In this document: positions 25,801 to 40,768 of the stretch, in pieces
Layout of the letters: each line of letters starts with the position of its first letter
Position numbering within the stretch: position 1 is the stretch's first letter
DNA from: Scenedesmus sp. ARA3
Taxonomy: Eukaryota; Chlorophyta; Chlorophyceae; Sphaeropleales; Scenedesmaceae
NCBI GenBank assembly: GCA_004335835.1
Contig: RWJK01001085.1
Span: 49,026-113,025 of the forward strand
Direction of reading: 5' to 3'
DNA: 64,000 nucleotides
Translations under genes and position numbers: made by a program
Notes under the pieces: generated by a model
Seen by the model: the letters and a program-made list of their open reading frames with translations, nothing else
Told to the model about the DNA's origin: nothing
Database searches by the model: none

Positions 25801-28691
25801 TGCATCAACAGGGTCTGTTGATGCTGGCGCTGCGCTTGCTGGTCTGGGGCTGCCTGGGCTCACCGACAGTGCCAGCACACGCAGCAGGCTTGGCCAGCCG
25901 GCTGGTAATAGCAGGACACCGTCGGACGCAACACGGGCGCTAGGTGAGCTCTGCACGGCTTAGCAATGTGTTGTTGGTGAGCAGCTGTGGTGTTGTTGTG
26001 TCGAGGAAACACAGGCAACATGCATAACAACTTTGTACTGCAGCGCTGCTTGGCATGCACATGTTGTGCAGCTGTGCCGCACACACCCAAGCAATGTAGT
26101 GTTCGTGCTTTGCAACCGCTGACACACAAGTCCTGCCCTGCTGCCGCTCTTCCGTTGGGCTGCATGTGTCACTGCAGACATGTCTGCTGCTGACTCCATG
26201 GAGTCTGACTACTTCACGCAGAGCATGAGCCTGCTGTGCCCCCTGGATGATGAGCACCTGCCCATGGAGGCAGCAAACCTCAAATCGCGCCAGGTGGGGG
26301 CTGCGCTGCAACACCATCCGCACACGCGCGCATAAACCTGCAGCCAATGCTGCAGCTGTTGATGTGGAGCAGTGCCTGGCATGCAGGCGCAGCTTGGATG
26401 AGCAGCGCACGTGATGCGCCTCAGCTGTGCTGTGTGACAGTGCTGTCAGGCGCCTAGGGCGTGCTGCATTGCTTGTGCCAGTGCTGCAGTGCTGCTGCCA
26501 ACACGCTGCAACTCGCCCCTACAGCTGCCAGCTGTACTCCCCCTGCCCCGGCCGCCTGCAATGCAACTACACCAGCCCACTTGGAGCGCCAGAAGCCTTC
26601 GGGCAGAGGGGCTTCTGGACCAGCATTGCGTGAAGATGCGCAGTTGTGCATCTACCATGTCTAAAACTGTCATATTACATCGGGACACCTGTCGTCCTTG
26701 CTCCCCCACGCAGGTTGAGGTTGCGCTGTCTCAGCTCAAGGTGGCCTCCCTGGGCCCTGAGGGCCACCTGGTGTGCCTGGAAGCGCTCGCGCGCCTGGCC
26801 TGGAGCGACGACGGCGTGCGCGAGCTCATCGCGCACAGCGGCGGCGTGCGCAGCCTGGTGGACGCCATGGCGCTGCATGGCGGCAGCGACAGCATCCAGT
26901 GCCATGGCTGCCTGGCGCTGATGAGCCTGGTGCGGGGTGAGGGCGAGGTGTGCCAGAGCAACCAGTGGCACATCGCCAAGGCGGGCGCGATAGAGGTCAT
27001 CGCGCAGGCCATGCAGACGTTCAGGTGGGCAGGCGGGGGGAAATGCTGCTGGCAGTGGATGCGGCTGCGTGGTTACATGACGCGCTGCAGTGTCGCACGC
27101 GGGATGCCCAGCCATTGTGTTTGAGTAAGCCAAGCTACAGGGTGCGTTGCTCTGCTGCCGTGTTGCACAGGTGTGCAGCTAGCAAAAGTGCATTGCCTTG
27201 CTGTTGTCAACAGTCTGATACACGTGTGTTTCATGCTGCAGGCACAGCGCCATGGTGCAGTTGAGCGTGCTGCTGTGCCTCATTCCTCTGGCCCTGGAGA
27301 ATGCCATGATGCAGGCGCACATCACGCAGGTGGGCTGGCTTCCTGTCGTAGGGCTGCACCACTGGCAGGGGCGCACTGCAGCTGCTCTCTCCATCGTTCA
27401 TTGCGCAGCACTGCTTGCCTGCCGTCATACCAGTTTTAAGCAAACATGCGCTGCAGCTGGCTGATGCTGGAAGCTTGCCAGAACACCTGATGCTGGCCTG
27501 TTGATGCGTAAGCTGTGGCCAAGCCTGCTAGCTGACATTCCAGGGAGTGTCCGCCTGCAATCAAGCCCTTGCGCTCACACCAGCATGCACCTCGTGTGGT
27601 GGCCTGCGTGTCGCGTGCTGCGTGTGCAGGAGTGCCTGGGCCACATCATTGCCGCGCTGGACAGCCACCCGGGAGAGGTGGACATCCAGACCAAGGGCCT
27701 GGTGCTGCTGGGGGTGCTGGTGCAGGTGGGCGGCTGCGGGGCTTGGGCTGGGGCCGGGCAGTGAGCTGTTGGTGGGCTTTGCTGAGGGCGCTGTGACATT
27801 TAATCAGCAGAGTAGCTCACCCGAGCTAGCTCTGCTGCGGGGACGCAAGCCTACATGCTTCAAGGGAACGCCTTGACAATTGCGTGAAGCGCAGCACTGG
27901 TGCGTTGCGCTTTGCACGCTACTTTCATGCCTACATTGCTGCCTGCTGATCTGCGCATGAGCTGGCTGCTGGGCCTGCTGTACTGCCTGCAGGGTGACGA
28001 TGCGGTGCACGATGCCGTACGCATCCGCGAGCTGGAGGCATCTGTGCCGCGCCGTGTGGTGGCGGCGCTGCGGCAGCATGGCACCAGCAACGATGACGTG
28101 CTGTGGGCAGCACTATTTGTGTTGGCAGTGCTGGTGCGGGACAACAGCTGCGTGTTTGAGCGCGCAAAGGGCGCACTGGCGTGGGCAGGCGTACTGCGGG
28201 TGAGGCGCCATGGCGAGGTTGCTGTTTCATTGCTAGTGTGTTGTGTATATTAATTATTCGCTGCGCCGGCTTTGCAGAACATGCTCTTTATGGACGCAGA
28301 GGATGCGCGTAGGTGTGCCGAGGTGCTGTTGGTGGTGTGGAGACATTGACAACATGCCGCCGCCGTCATGCCTGCCTGCCTGCCACAGGTGCTGCAGAGC
28401 ACAGTGGACCAGTACAAGCAGCGGCATGAGCTGGAGAATGTGGAGCCGGACGAGATGATTGTGAGCGCTGGCGACTACCTGCTGCATGTGCTGGAGCCGG
28501 TGCAGCAGCAGCTGGACAGGCGCAAGTACATGGCGGCAGCAGCAGCGGGCCTTGGGCTGACCATTGGCGTAGTGCTGCTGGCGCGGCACGCTTGGGGAAG
28601 CAGCAGCGGCAGTAGCAGCAGTAGTGGCAGCAGCAGTACCAGCAGCAGTACCAGCAGCAGCAGTGGCAGTGTTGGGGCAAGCGTGGTGTAG
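22806..28691 (+). CDS. FHA-RING-armadillo protein with C-terminal membrane anchor
   Basis: Predicted phosphothreonine-reading E3 ubiquitin ligase with an added helical-repeat domain. Exons: 22806-22910, 22988-23032, 23104-23184, 23387-23660, 23887-24201, 24534-24720, 24950-25168, 25405-25943, 26178-26293, 26714-27024, 27242-27329, 27630-27725, 27993-28199, 28278-28322, 28389-28691, giving 976 residues. An unassigned helical N-terminus (1-168) precedes an FHA domain (about 170-330: AIGRGKEA, SRLHC, SSNGTFLN, LVDGDRISL). The RING finger follows at about 365-412 (CQICLTTLRQC, EPCGHNFCACC, CPFRC). A Ser/Gly/Ala-rich linker leads to armadillo-like helices (about 630-890: LEALARLAWSDDGVRELI, GGVRSLVDAM, CLALMSLVRG). 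A single membrane helix, AAAAAGLGLTIGVVLLARHAW, and a Ser-rich tail end the protein. FHA plus RING resembles RNF8/CHFR. The donor of exon 2 is weak (GTCATG), so that junction is tentative. Confidence 0.8.
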
Positions 28692-30781
28692 GGCGGCTGG
28701 GTGTTGTGTTCGTTTGGGTAATGACTTGCAGCACTGACTGCGGCTAGTTGCTCCTGTTCAGAGAAGACAGCTACATGGGACACGTGCACCTCCTGCGCCA
28801 GCTGTGCGGGTACGTACCATGCTTCTTTACTTGCATTCAGGTGGCAGCCTGTGAGTGCAAAGCACCTGCAGCTGTTTGTCTGCGCACTCGGTGCCGGCGC
28901 GCTGTTGTGCACTTGCTGGTATGCCCAGCGCTGGCTGGTGCCGTGCGCCCTCAGATATAGTGTGTGCGCAGTGTGTGCGCTGTTGAGCACCCGCATGTTG
29001 CCAGGAGAGCACCACCCTTGATTCTGTGCTATATAGTTTACGCCAGCTTGGTGTCACATGCAGCCTGCCGTAGGTGGCGTGCCCTGCGCGACCAACACAC
29101 CGTCCCGTTGACGGGCACTGTTTTGACGGAAAGCAGCTTGCTGCTGCCAGTCCCATGCAAGTCTCTTGCACTTGTTGACGCGCTTTCAATGTAAAGCATC
29201 GGTGCCACCTGAGCTTGAATTTGAATTTTCCAATTCTTATCACAAGGATCCATGCGAGATGCTTGGTGCCCGGACGTGTAGCTCTAGCCCTGGACCCTGC
29301 CTGCCACAGGCAGTACCTGTAGCTGCACCACCATCCAGCGCTGGCGTGCAGGCTCAAGCCTGAGCTGGGCAATGGCCTTAACAACGTTGTTCGACAGCAA
29401 CAACTAAACTGCCGTTCAGTTCAATCTAGGGAAATAGCAATCATCACCATGATGTTACCATGTTGACCTGTAGCAACGGCATCGCACCTCCACGCCGCGT
29501 TTAGGTGCGCAAAACCCAGCAACGCTTGGAACGTGATCTACTGTGCACAACCCTACGCCTTGCATTCAGGCCTGTACACAACCAATGCACGAAGCGACAT
29601 ACCAGGTGGGTGACGCGCAACTGCAAGCCGGCCACCCAAGGCAGCCTGCCAGGCAGCCTGCCTGTAGTACAGGTTTGGCACTGGTCCCCGCAGCAGCAAC
29701 AAATAATGCCAGCATGCGCTAGTGTAATGCAATAGCAATTGCAGTTGCCAGCACGCAAGGTCCCAGCAGGCTTGGATCCAGCAGCCTTTGTACGCAGCAC
29801 TACTTCATGGTATGTGCACGACGTGCAGCATGCTGGGCAAACGAAGCCCGCAGTGGCCCAGCCAACAGCCTTGCCACATCACCAGTGATCAATTTGCTAG
29901 TACTGCATGCAATGCTGGCACAACAAATGGGCAGCTTCCAACTCTGTGCCGTCGTTGGTGCCACATCCTGCATAATCCAGCAAATGAAATCAAGTTGCGG
30001 CTGTTGTAAGGATATGGCCGATAATATTGTAGGTACTCAATGCGCGCAACGCTGCTGCTCTACCAGTGCGCAGTCAGGCCGTGGGGTGCACCACCTGCCT
30101 GGCAGCAGACACATGCCAACTTGGCCTGCCGCAAAACACATGAAGAAATACAATTGTGAACACCCACCATTGCTGCGCCAGTCAAACACAGAACACACAC
30201 TACTCTGCACTGCCAGGCGCCGCTGCTGCTTGATGTCTGGTGGTCTGACCAAGCAATTGCAGTTTGCGTCAGGCTCGCTCATAATATAACACGGGCCTGC
30301 ATCCGGCCACTGAGTGAGCCAACCGCAGCGTGGCTGGCAGCTGCACTTGACAAGTGGCTAAGAGCTCCCCTCCCACAGTACCAGCCACAAGGTAATGATT
30401 GATAAACTGCAAGCACTTGCTATCAGCGACAGCGACCTGATTGACAACAAACAGAACACACTATTTCAGTGATTCAGCGCAACTGATCTATGAGCATCCA
30501 AAACTCAACACCACCCACCGCTATTGTACATCAGGTGCTGTCGGTGACAATGCTACCACTGTGCAAATCTCTTCAAATCCCATGCCCCCGCCCCGTACAC
30601 ACGCACATTCTTGCGTGCTTCCAATCCCTCTGTCAACACACCACAATACCGTAAGCATGCAGCAGCTGCTGCCACCCGCATATCGCAACGCATCGCAGCT
30701 GCTGCAGCCTGAGTGTGAAAGTGCAGCCAATACCTAGCAACTAGAGCAAGTGCAGCCAACCCTGACAACCTCCAACCAGCT
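28692..30781. other. Convergent intergenic region
   Basis: This is about 2.1 kb between the 3' ends of the FHA-RING-ARM gene and the ketoacyl-CoA synthase gene. I find no exon with a recognisable domain, no tRNA-like element and no tandem array. It is unexplained apart from the two 3' untranslated regions. Confidence 0.4.
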
Positions 30782-33338
30782 TCAACTGCACGCGGCCTTA
30801 TCCCCACCAGCAGCAGCAGCGGCAGCAGCAGCAGCCGCCTTGGCAGCCCGGGCAGCAGCAGCGCTGGCCTCCAGCTCATCAAGCTCCCTCCACATAACCT
30901 CACCATCAAACCCATCCCAGGCAGCATGCGAAGCATCCCTAATCCTCCGCCGCGCCACGAGCACGCTGCTGTTGAACTTGAACCCGCTGCCAAAGGCCAG
31001 CTGCCACACCCGCTCCCCAGCCGCCAGCCCCCGCTGCGATTCAATGAACGCCAGCTCATACCACACGCTGGTGCTGCTGGTGTTGCCGAAGCGGTACAGG
31101 CTGGCCCTGCTGGCCTCCACCTGCTGCCTGCTGAGCTGCATCTCCTTCTCCAGCCCATCAATGATGCCCCTGCCGCCGGTGTGGATGCAGTAGTGCTCAA
31201 AGGCCTTGCGGAAGTCCGGCGTGTAGGGCTGCAGCCAGGCCGCCGGCAGGCGCGCTGCAAGCGCCGGCTGCAGCTTGGCTGCCTTGCGCAGGACTAGGTT
31301 GGCTGCAAACTTGGCTTGCTCACTGTAGGGCAGCACCTTGGGGCCGAGTGCCGTCATGTTCTCGCGCAGCGCGCGTGCACCGACTTGGATGAGGTCCTTG
31401 TTGAGGCGCACACCCACCTTGCGCTCAGCGTCCTCAGTCTGCATGTCAGGCGGCAGCAGCAGCAGCAGTGGAGAGGATGAGCCAGGGCAAATCATGCAAA
31501 AGCAGAGTAGGTCTGATTGAGCTTGAGCTGCTGGCGGCGTCGACTGAAAAACAAGCACATCACCAGCAAACTGCAATCCTGTGATGCAGCGCAGCATGGT
31601 CATCCCATCGACGATACCGAGTACGCGAGCTGCAACAACAAGTTACAAGTTACAAGTCCTACGCATCAGAAGCAGGCGAGCCTGCTTGAGCCTATGCTCT
31701 TCCGCGCGCTAATTCTTCCGCGCGAGAAGGACAAGGGCAGGCCTGGTATGGGCCTGAGTTGCGACAACAGGCGTGCTCGCACCTGCATGACGCAGTTGTA
31801 GGCGGTGTCGTCTGCAGCCAGGTTGGTGCGCACGATGTGGCTGATGGTGTACTTGGCGCGCGGCACGTCGCAGCGGCGGTTGGTGAGCAGCACCGCGCTG
31901 CCGTTGCAGCGGAAGAGCACCTGCAAGTGGAGCAGCATAGGAAAGCTTGGACAGGCTGTGCGCAATCACGGAAAACATGTGTAAAAGACAGCACTACATG
32001 CATGATGGCTGTTGCCTCACCACTGCCGATGAACTGCCAAAGGGCTGTACATGCCCACCAGAGCTGCCACTGCCCTACGCTGAATGCATAGTGGCTACAT
32101 GCATCGCACATGGCATGGCGCAAGGCGCAGCATGCAAGCTTCAACCCCGGTTAGCTCGACCACAGCAGGCACAGCTGGCGCCACCATCAACAACATTCAG
32201 CAGCACTCACGTTGGGGATGAGCATAGACTTGTCTGAGCCGCTGTAGTAGTTGTTGGTGATGTTCTCGTGGCTAACCACCAGCGCCACGCTGTTGGGGTG
32301 CTGCCCCAGCAGCTCTCGCGCCAGGTCCAGCGCGATGACCCCTGCACTGCAGCCCATGCCTCCCAGGCTGTAGTTGATAGTCCTGCCACTCATCTTGAAG
32401 TGGTTCATGATCATCGCGCTGAGGCTGGGCGTGGGGTTGAACAGGCTGCTGTTGGTGATGACAAAGTTGACCTGGTGGGGTTTGACGCCTGTCTTGGCAA
32501 AGAGCTCGGTGACGGTGGTGATGCAGGTCGCGCCGAATTCAAAACGGGCGGCTTCCATGGTGCAGTTGGACTCGTCGCCAGACTGGATGGCGGGGCAGAC
32601 TGCTGTGTCATCGCTGAGGCCTGTGCGGTAGGCCATGCGCTCCTGGAATGCCACGTCAGCCTCGCTGAACTTGCCCCGGCACAGCTCGCCGATGCGGCTG
32701 CGGGGGAAGCGCCAGCTGCAGCGCAGGCGGCAGCAGCAGGTAGGCAGTAGCAGTGCGGGCAGGGTTGAGCATAGGGCGGCTGTGCGCAAGATGGGTGCGG
32801 CGGTGTGGAGCGGGTGCATGGCGGCTGCACTGTGCTGCCAGCTGACTGTTGACCGCAGGCACTGACAAAGCTGCAAGTACAGACATCTGCCTTCATTCAT
32901 GTGCATGCAGTGTGTTGAGGATGGATGCAAACTGCAGGGAAGCATGGAGGAGGACCAGCCAGTGCTGGCACCCCTGCAGCTGATGGGCAAGCAGTGGCAT
33001 CACATGGACATGCATGACACCGCAGTTGTAGGTGCATCTGCTCACCTCAAGTGTGGCTTGTGCACTGCAAAGTCCAGCACGTAGACATGCCGCTTTGGGG
33101 GGAACAGGATGTAGCAGAGCAGGGCCAGGCTGAGGAGGACAGCCCCAGCAGCAATCACCAGCAGAGGTGTGGCACTGGCACAGTGTGCTGCAGCGCTGCA
33201 GACCTCCAGAATGTGAACCATGGCTGTTTTGAGGTAGGTGATGGGCGGAACGCCAGCTGCCAAGACTACACCACTCGCGCACAGGGCAGGATACTGCCAC
33301 TTGGCAGTACTGCTGTTGCCTTGCATGATCTTTGCCAT
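30782..33338 (-). CDS. KCS: 3-ketoacyl-CoA synthase (FAE1-type fatty-acid elongase)
   Basis: This is the condensing enzyme of very-long-chain fatty-acid elongation: it joins malonyl-CoA to an acyl-CoA in the endoplasmic reticulum membrane. Exons on the minus strand: 33338-33046, 32715-32211, 31920-31783, 31438-30782, giving 530 residues. Two N-terminal membrane helices (about 17-35 and 60-80; LLVIAAGAVLLSLALLCYIL) precede the conserved YVLDFAVHKP. The catalytic triad is complete: Cys220 in GGMGCSAGVIALDLA, His398 in HTGGRGIIDGLE and Asn431 in RFGNTSSTSVWYEL. The 33-residue spacing between His and Asn matches plant FAE1. The C-terminus ends in an Ala-rich run. An in-frame Met 30 codons upstream exists but adds a sequence unlike the family, so Met at 33338 is preferred. 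Confidence 0.95.
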
Positions 33339-34544
33339 GCGACAAACGCGGAAGAAAACACAGTACAAAATCAAAAAACAACAAATCAAAAATTTTGAGG
33401 GGTGTGGCCAGCTCAATTCACTGTGCACACATCAGCTGTTGATCAGTAGTGCCTTGAAAAGATTGTCGACGTGAAGACGTTGCTTTGTTTGCAATGAGCC
33501 GTAGCGAGTAGACAGAGGCCTTATATATCACAGCAGATAGATAGCCAGTTACTTGCTAGGAGCCTTCTCAGTGCAGGTGGAGAAGGTTGCCAGCTTTGGG
33601 CACGAGCCCAAAGCGTCACAGGGCGACGGTTCGCGGAAGGTTGAGTAATAAGCTGTTGTAGCGAGAAAACCGGGCATAACACTGCGGCATTCACGCTGGG
33701 CTTCAACATTTGCACTTTTAAACGCAAATGCACTCTCCCCAGCACTCATACACAGGTTGACAACAGCGATGACGTAACCCCATATGGGACAGGCTCCTAT
33801 GACACTGCACTGCTCTGCGCCGTGGACGTTTGACGTTTGAGATCAGACGCACCAAACAGTACAGAGAATATATTAGACTCGCCGAAATTGAGCACGCAGC
33901 CCAGCTTTTGTTTGATCCTGCAATGGAAATCTGTGCTCGAGGGACTAGTCTTGGTCCCCTTGCAGGCAGACCACTCGCTCGACTCAAACAGGGCCAGACT
34001 TTAGCCTAGGACAGCACGCTCGCTGCACAATGTGGACACTGTGGATGTCACACACACATTATGTGACATAACATAAAGAGACAGCGACAGCTCTTTTTGC
34101 CCGGCTTCCAACAGCAGCAAGGTTTCAAACATGCAACACCCAACAACTAGGGCATGCCAGGCTGGACTTGAGGTTGATATAAACCCCAGGACATGCATGA
34201 AAAATGCTGCGAGCGGCAGTGGTGGCGATGCATGAACCATGATAAGCTGCCTACAGTCAGCTGCCCGTGAATGGCAGGAAAATGCAATAAACTACACACA
34301 ATTTTTTTTTGTGAAAAGAGCACTGGCATCGCGCCATGACTGCCAAGTAGTCTTATGCAGCAACAATTTTGTCAACGCAACACATCACAACTCAAGCTGT
34401 GCATGGCCTGCAGGTGCTTGATGACATGCTTGCGTACGTTGGTCCCGCACAATCAACCCGCACCACCATTTAAACCATATGAGTTAAACCATATGAGTTG
34501 AAATGCGTCATCTGCTCCACATACACCCCCTGCCTACTGTGGCT
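33339..34544. other. Intergenic region between two minus-strand genes
   Basis: This holds the promoter of the ketoacyl-CoA synthase gene (right of 33338) and the 3' region of the hydrolase gene. A perfect 14-bp tandem duplication (TAAACCATATGAGT, 34471-34498) lies near the hydrolase 3' end. No coding exon was recognised. Confidence 0.45.
34471..34498. repeat. 14-bp perfect tandem duplication
   Basis: TAAACCATATGAGT is repeated twice without a gap (34471-34484 and 34485-34498), about 50 bases downstream of the hydrolase stop codon. Confidence 0.9.
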
Positions 34545-36565
34545 TCAGCACGCCACCTTCGCTTTGGCTGCCTGCCCACCAGCAGCCTCCTCACTGACTA
34601 GAATGCTCATGTCCACTGCCCCTACCTCTGCTTGGTCCAACTGCTGCTGCTGGGTATCCCTTGCTCCTTCTGCCAGCATTTCAGCTGCAGCTGCAGCCAA
34701 ACCACCACTGTCGGGACGCAAGCCTTGTGCTGTGCGTGCAGCCAGGTGCGGCATGCTGCTGGTGACCGAGGCATATACCAGCTCAGCGACGTGCTTGCAT
34801 TGATGCGACTCCAGACAGAAAGCATGTGTCAGCTTGTCACTCCAGTACTCCTGCACACAGCAACAGCAGTAGCAGCAGCAAAGATTACCAAGGCAATGCA
34901 CGACAACAACACAACTGCAGGGCTGTATGAAGTCGATCTGGGCAAAGCCAGGCCGTATCTGCTGGTGTCATCTTGATCAACTGAAGCGCATGTGCAGCCG
35001 CCAGGCGACTGTGCTAAGCTGCAGTCGCAGCGGTGCTGCTGTGCTCACCTCGATGCCTGGCAGTGCGCTGCGCATCTGCTGGTAGTGCTGCTGCGGGAAC
35101 CACATGTCGTCTGGCGCGCACACCACTGCAGCGCGCCGCCCCAACCGCCTGATCAGGCCAAAGTCTGCCGGCCTGTCCAGGTCCCTGCAGCAGGAGCAGG
35201 ACACAGCGACAGAGCAGGTGGCATCCCAACTCTCAGCTGCGAAGTTTGCTCAGTACTCCCAGATTACTGCAGACCTCACGGCAGGGCCCTTTATGGTGCT
35301 GCGCCAGCAGCCCTGCCACCTGCAATTGATTCCACAACAACCGCAGCGTCCCACCTGAACTCGTGCCGCGCCAGGTGGAAGTTGTTGTGCACGCCACCAG
35401 CCGTCATGAGCGCCTTCATGCTGCCGCGCGCATGCGGCTCCACACCGGGCTGCACCAGCGCCACCAGCCGGTCCTGCAGCCAGCCGGGCAGCCGCCCCAC
35501 TGCGCCAGCCACTGCACCCAGCAGCGGAGCAAGGCTCGCGGCAAAGCGCAGCACCCGCTGCCTGCTGCTGGACCAGTCGGTGGCCATGAAGGGCATCAGC
35601 AGCACCACCTGCAAAGTGTATACAGGCATGCGGCACAGCACTTGTGCGGGTTGCTGATGTGCAAGCATGTGCAGGTTGTGCAGGCTGCTGATGCCAGCTC
35701 CACATGAGCCAATTTATTGGTATCAGGAGGAGCTGATCCCCAAGCATGGAGCCAGACAGCAAAAGAAAGGCAGCCCAGTGGTGCAGGAGGAGCAGGTGCT
35801 CCCACATAAAGTGCAGCTCATGTGTCTTCAAGTGCAAGGCACCTCGCGCTGTCACACGGCCCAGCACGCCTCATTCGCTTGCGCTTGGCTAAGCATCAAG
35901 CGCACATGCTGTTCAAGTGCAGAATGCCAGCACCTTTGGCAGCTGCTGCTGCAGGTGCGTGCCTGCAGCCTGCATCTCCTGCTCCAGCTGCTTGACGGCC
36001 TGCAGCATGATGTAGCTGCCGATGCTGTGTGCCAGGATGACCGCTGGTGGGCGGCCAGGTGCCAGCACATGCTCCTTGAGCAGCGCCACCTTGTGCTGAA
36101 TCTGGCTGTCCAGGCACCAGACCTGCGAGGAACAGCGGACACGTGCATTGTAGCTCAGTGCCTCAGTAGCTGCGCTGTTACAGCAGCCCTTGAGCCTGCA
36201 TGTTGCGGCATCACAGCTTTTGCACGGTGGGACACAAGCTGGCTGCTGCTGTTCAGTGGAACTGAAGCTGGCAGCAGGTTGCCTCCATCATCGCTGATCA
36301 TCGCTAATGATGACGATGATCAGCACACCTTGCCCTGGCTCAGCCCTGCTGAATCATGGCCAGCGTGCGAGACAGCCATGATGTCTACGTTGTGTCTGCC
36401 GAACAGCTGAGCCAGCTGCAGCATGAACTCGTCATAGAAGCCGCAGAAGCCTGGGTTGCCTGGGACCACCAGCAGCTGGAGCAGCGGCTTGCTGCTGCTG
36501 CATGCCAGCCCCATCGCCTCTGTGGCCCATGGCCCAACGCTAAGGACTGACTGCCAAAACACCAT
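34545..36565 (-). CDS. LDAH: Lipid-droplet-associated hydrolase (LDAH-like alpha/beta hydrolase)
   Basis: This is an alpha/beta hydrolase of the LDAH (C2orf43) family, which sits on lipid droplets and acts on stored neutral lipids or sterol esters. Exons on the minus strand: 36565-36329, 36122-35934, 35608-35355, 35184-35049, 34850-34545, giving 373 residues. Family landmarks are VVPGNPGFCGFYDEF near the N-terminus, SHAGHDS, the nucleophile elbow AHSIGSY (Ser112), PDDMWFP with the likely acid (Asp252 or 253), and LTHAFCLE with the catalytic His281. The last 70 residues are an Ala/Gln-rich extension. A second in-frame ATG at 36589 would add eight residues, so the start is uncertain. It is head to head with the aspartate-semialdehyde dehydrogenase gene and downstream of nothing in its own orientation. 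Confidence 0.88.
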
Positions 36566-36882
36566 GCTGCGGCAACAGCTCACAGGCACCTAGGACCGAC
36601 TACGACAGTGTTTGAGACAGCCTGAGCACAGCAAGGCCCTGCAGCCCGACCAGCAGCACCAAGAGCAGTCTGGCGGGCCACCGTCTGCTCGAACCCGCTG
36701 CTGCTGCCTGCACAGTAAGATGTTTGGGCAGCACGCTACTATCTGGGAGCAGCTCTCCGTACTCTGTCAGCAGTTGGTTACTTGGCTGGTTACTCATGAC
36801 CCGGCATAATCACCGAAGACGGAGGGAAAAGGTCCTTTGGTGTGCGTTGCGTGATCGCTTTTTTGTTTGAAAGATAGCAATC
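36566..36882. promoter_or_regulatory. Short shared upstream region of LDAH and ASADH genes
   Basis: Only 317 bases separate the divergent start codons, the tightest pair in the window. A T-rich patch (about 36860-36870) lies just ahead of the plus-strand start. A 65-codon open frame on the minus strand (36797-36600) has a hydrophobic stretch but no splice route into the hydrolase. Confidence 0.45.
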
Positions 36883-39403
<2,521 letters not shown>

Positions 39404-40133
39404 AGCGTGTACAGAGCAGCAGTGACAGCGATGCACAGCGATGGCGGTTGCTGATGCATTATCTCTGTTGCAAAGCGCAGGTGTCGAGGGTAGCACTACG
39501 TAGCAGGTGCAGGATGTGAGGCTCTTTTTCTTTCGGACTATGTCGGGGATGCATGGCGCTGGAGTGATGCTGCCTGCTTGGTGTGTGCTGGCACAGCACA
39601 GCCGTTGAGTAGCAGAGCGCAACAGCGTTGTCCAGTAGAGTAACAGGCGGTACAAGTGCTGCACATTGCTACCACTGGTAGGCGCTGGTTGCGGCATGCA
39701 TTGCCTTGAGCATCTGCCAATGGTGCGTCTTTGTACTGTATCACACTGTGCTGCAAACTTGCACTTTGTTGTGATTTACCAATGGGCAGACGCTTTGCCA
39801 ACAAACACAATGTGAAAGGACGAATTTATACGGCTCTGGATTTCACTATGTGCGTTGAAGGGTCCTTATTGGCGACATTGGTGGTGTGACAACACGGTTG
39901 TGGTAGTCACCGGTTGGCCGCCAGTTGCCACTGGCAGTGTGGTGGCAGCGTGCACGCCACGCCACGTGGCACCGAATGCAGCCAGGGAGACTTGAAGGCC
40001 CGCCGACATTGTCACAAACCGCACATCTTGACAAAAGACATGTCACAACACCAACGCGTTCGTGCACATGTACTACATGCACTAGTAGTGCACTGCAGCC
40101 TGTAGCAGTGAGCAGCCAACGCTGGCTGGCAGC

Positions 40134-40169
40134 AAGCACTTGAACTGATGTAAGCACTTGAACTGATGT
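40134..40169. repeat. 18-bp perfect tandem duplication
   Basis: AAGCACTTGAACTGATGT occurs twice without a gap (40134-40151 and 40152-40169). Confidence 0.9.
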
Positions 40170-40285
40170 TACAACAAGTTCAACTGCAGAATGCAAGGCT
40201 GCAACATTGCAAGTTGCACTGCAACTGCCTTGGCAAGGCTCTGCCACATCAGTGCAGATGACACCGTCGTGATACGGGTTGATGC

Positions 40286-40379
40286 CAACATGCATATGGC
40301 AAGTGAGCCCTCCAGTCGACGGTGGATCAGCACAACATGCATATGGCAAGGTGGCCCTTCAATCTACGATGGATCAGTA
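40286..40379. repeat. 47-bp imperfect direct repeat, two copies
   Basis: Copies begin at 40286 and 40333 with CAACATGCATATGGCAAG and end with a GGATCAGYA-like block. The middle is diverged. Confidence 0.8.
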
Positions 40380-40768
40380 CGTACAGATCATCATAATGAT
40401 CATGTTGGCGCAACATGCCACCATACTGGCAGGCATCGGTCAAGCCTGGACCATGTTGTACAATAACAGTGAGAAGGAATATCATTGCAGTATGAACCAG
40501 GCAGCTGCATGCCTGATGGCAAAACCAACTGCCGTGGCTATCAGACGTGGGAGTGCCGCCATGCGCATCCTCTGTGAGCAGATGTCAGCCTGGCCACAAC
40601 ATACATCCGGCAAGAGTTGCGCGCGTAATGTCAAGGCGGACGTACCTACTGCAGTGTTATGGCCATTGCAGAACGTGCTGCTGCTTTATCCTGTTCCTGT
40701 GCTGGGGGTTGCTGCTTCTACTGCTGACATGCGCAGCTCCTGAAGGTGAGAATCTGCTCTGCGCCGCA

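Larger units (their letters stand above)
39404..40768. other. Convergent intergenic region with small direct repeats
   Basis: This lies between the 3' ends of the dehydrogenase and Rab GDI genes. It contains a perfect 18-bp tandem duplication (40134-40169) and an imperfect 47-bp direct repeat starting at 40286 and 40333. No coding exon or RNA gene was recognised. Confidence 0.5.

Noticed and set aside
36600..36797. A 65-codon minus-strand open frame with a hydrophobic stretch upstream of the hydrolase
   Set aside because: It ends in a stop and offers no donor that joins the hydrolase exon in phase. It may be a leader open frame at most.
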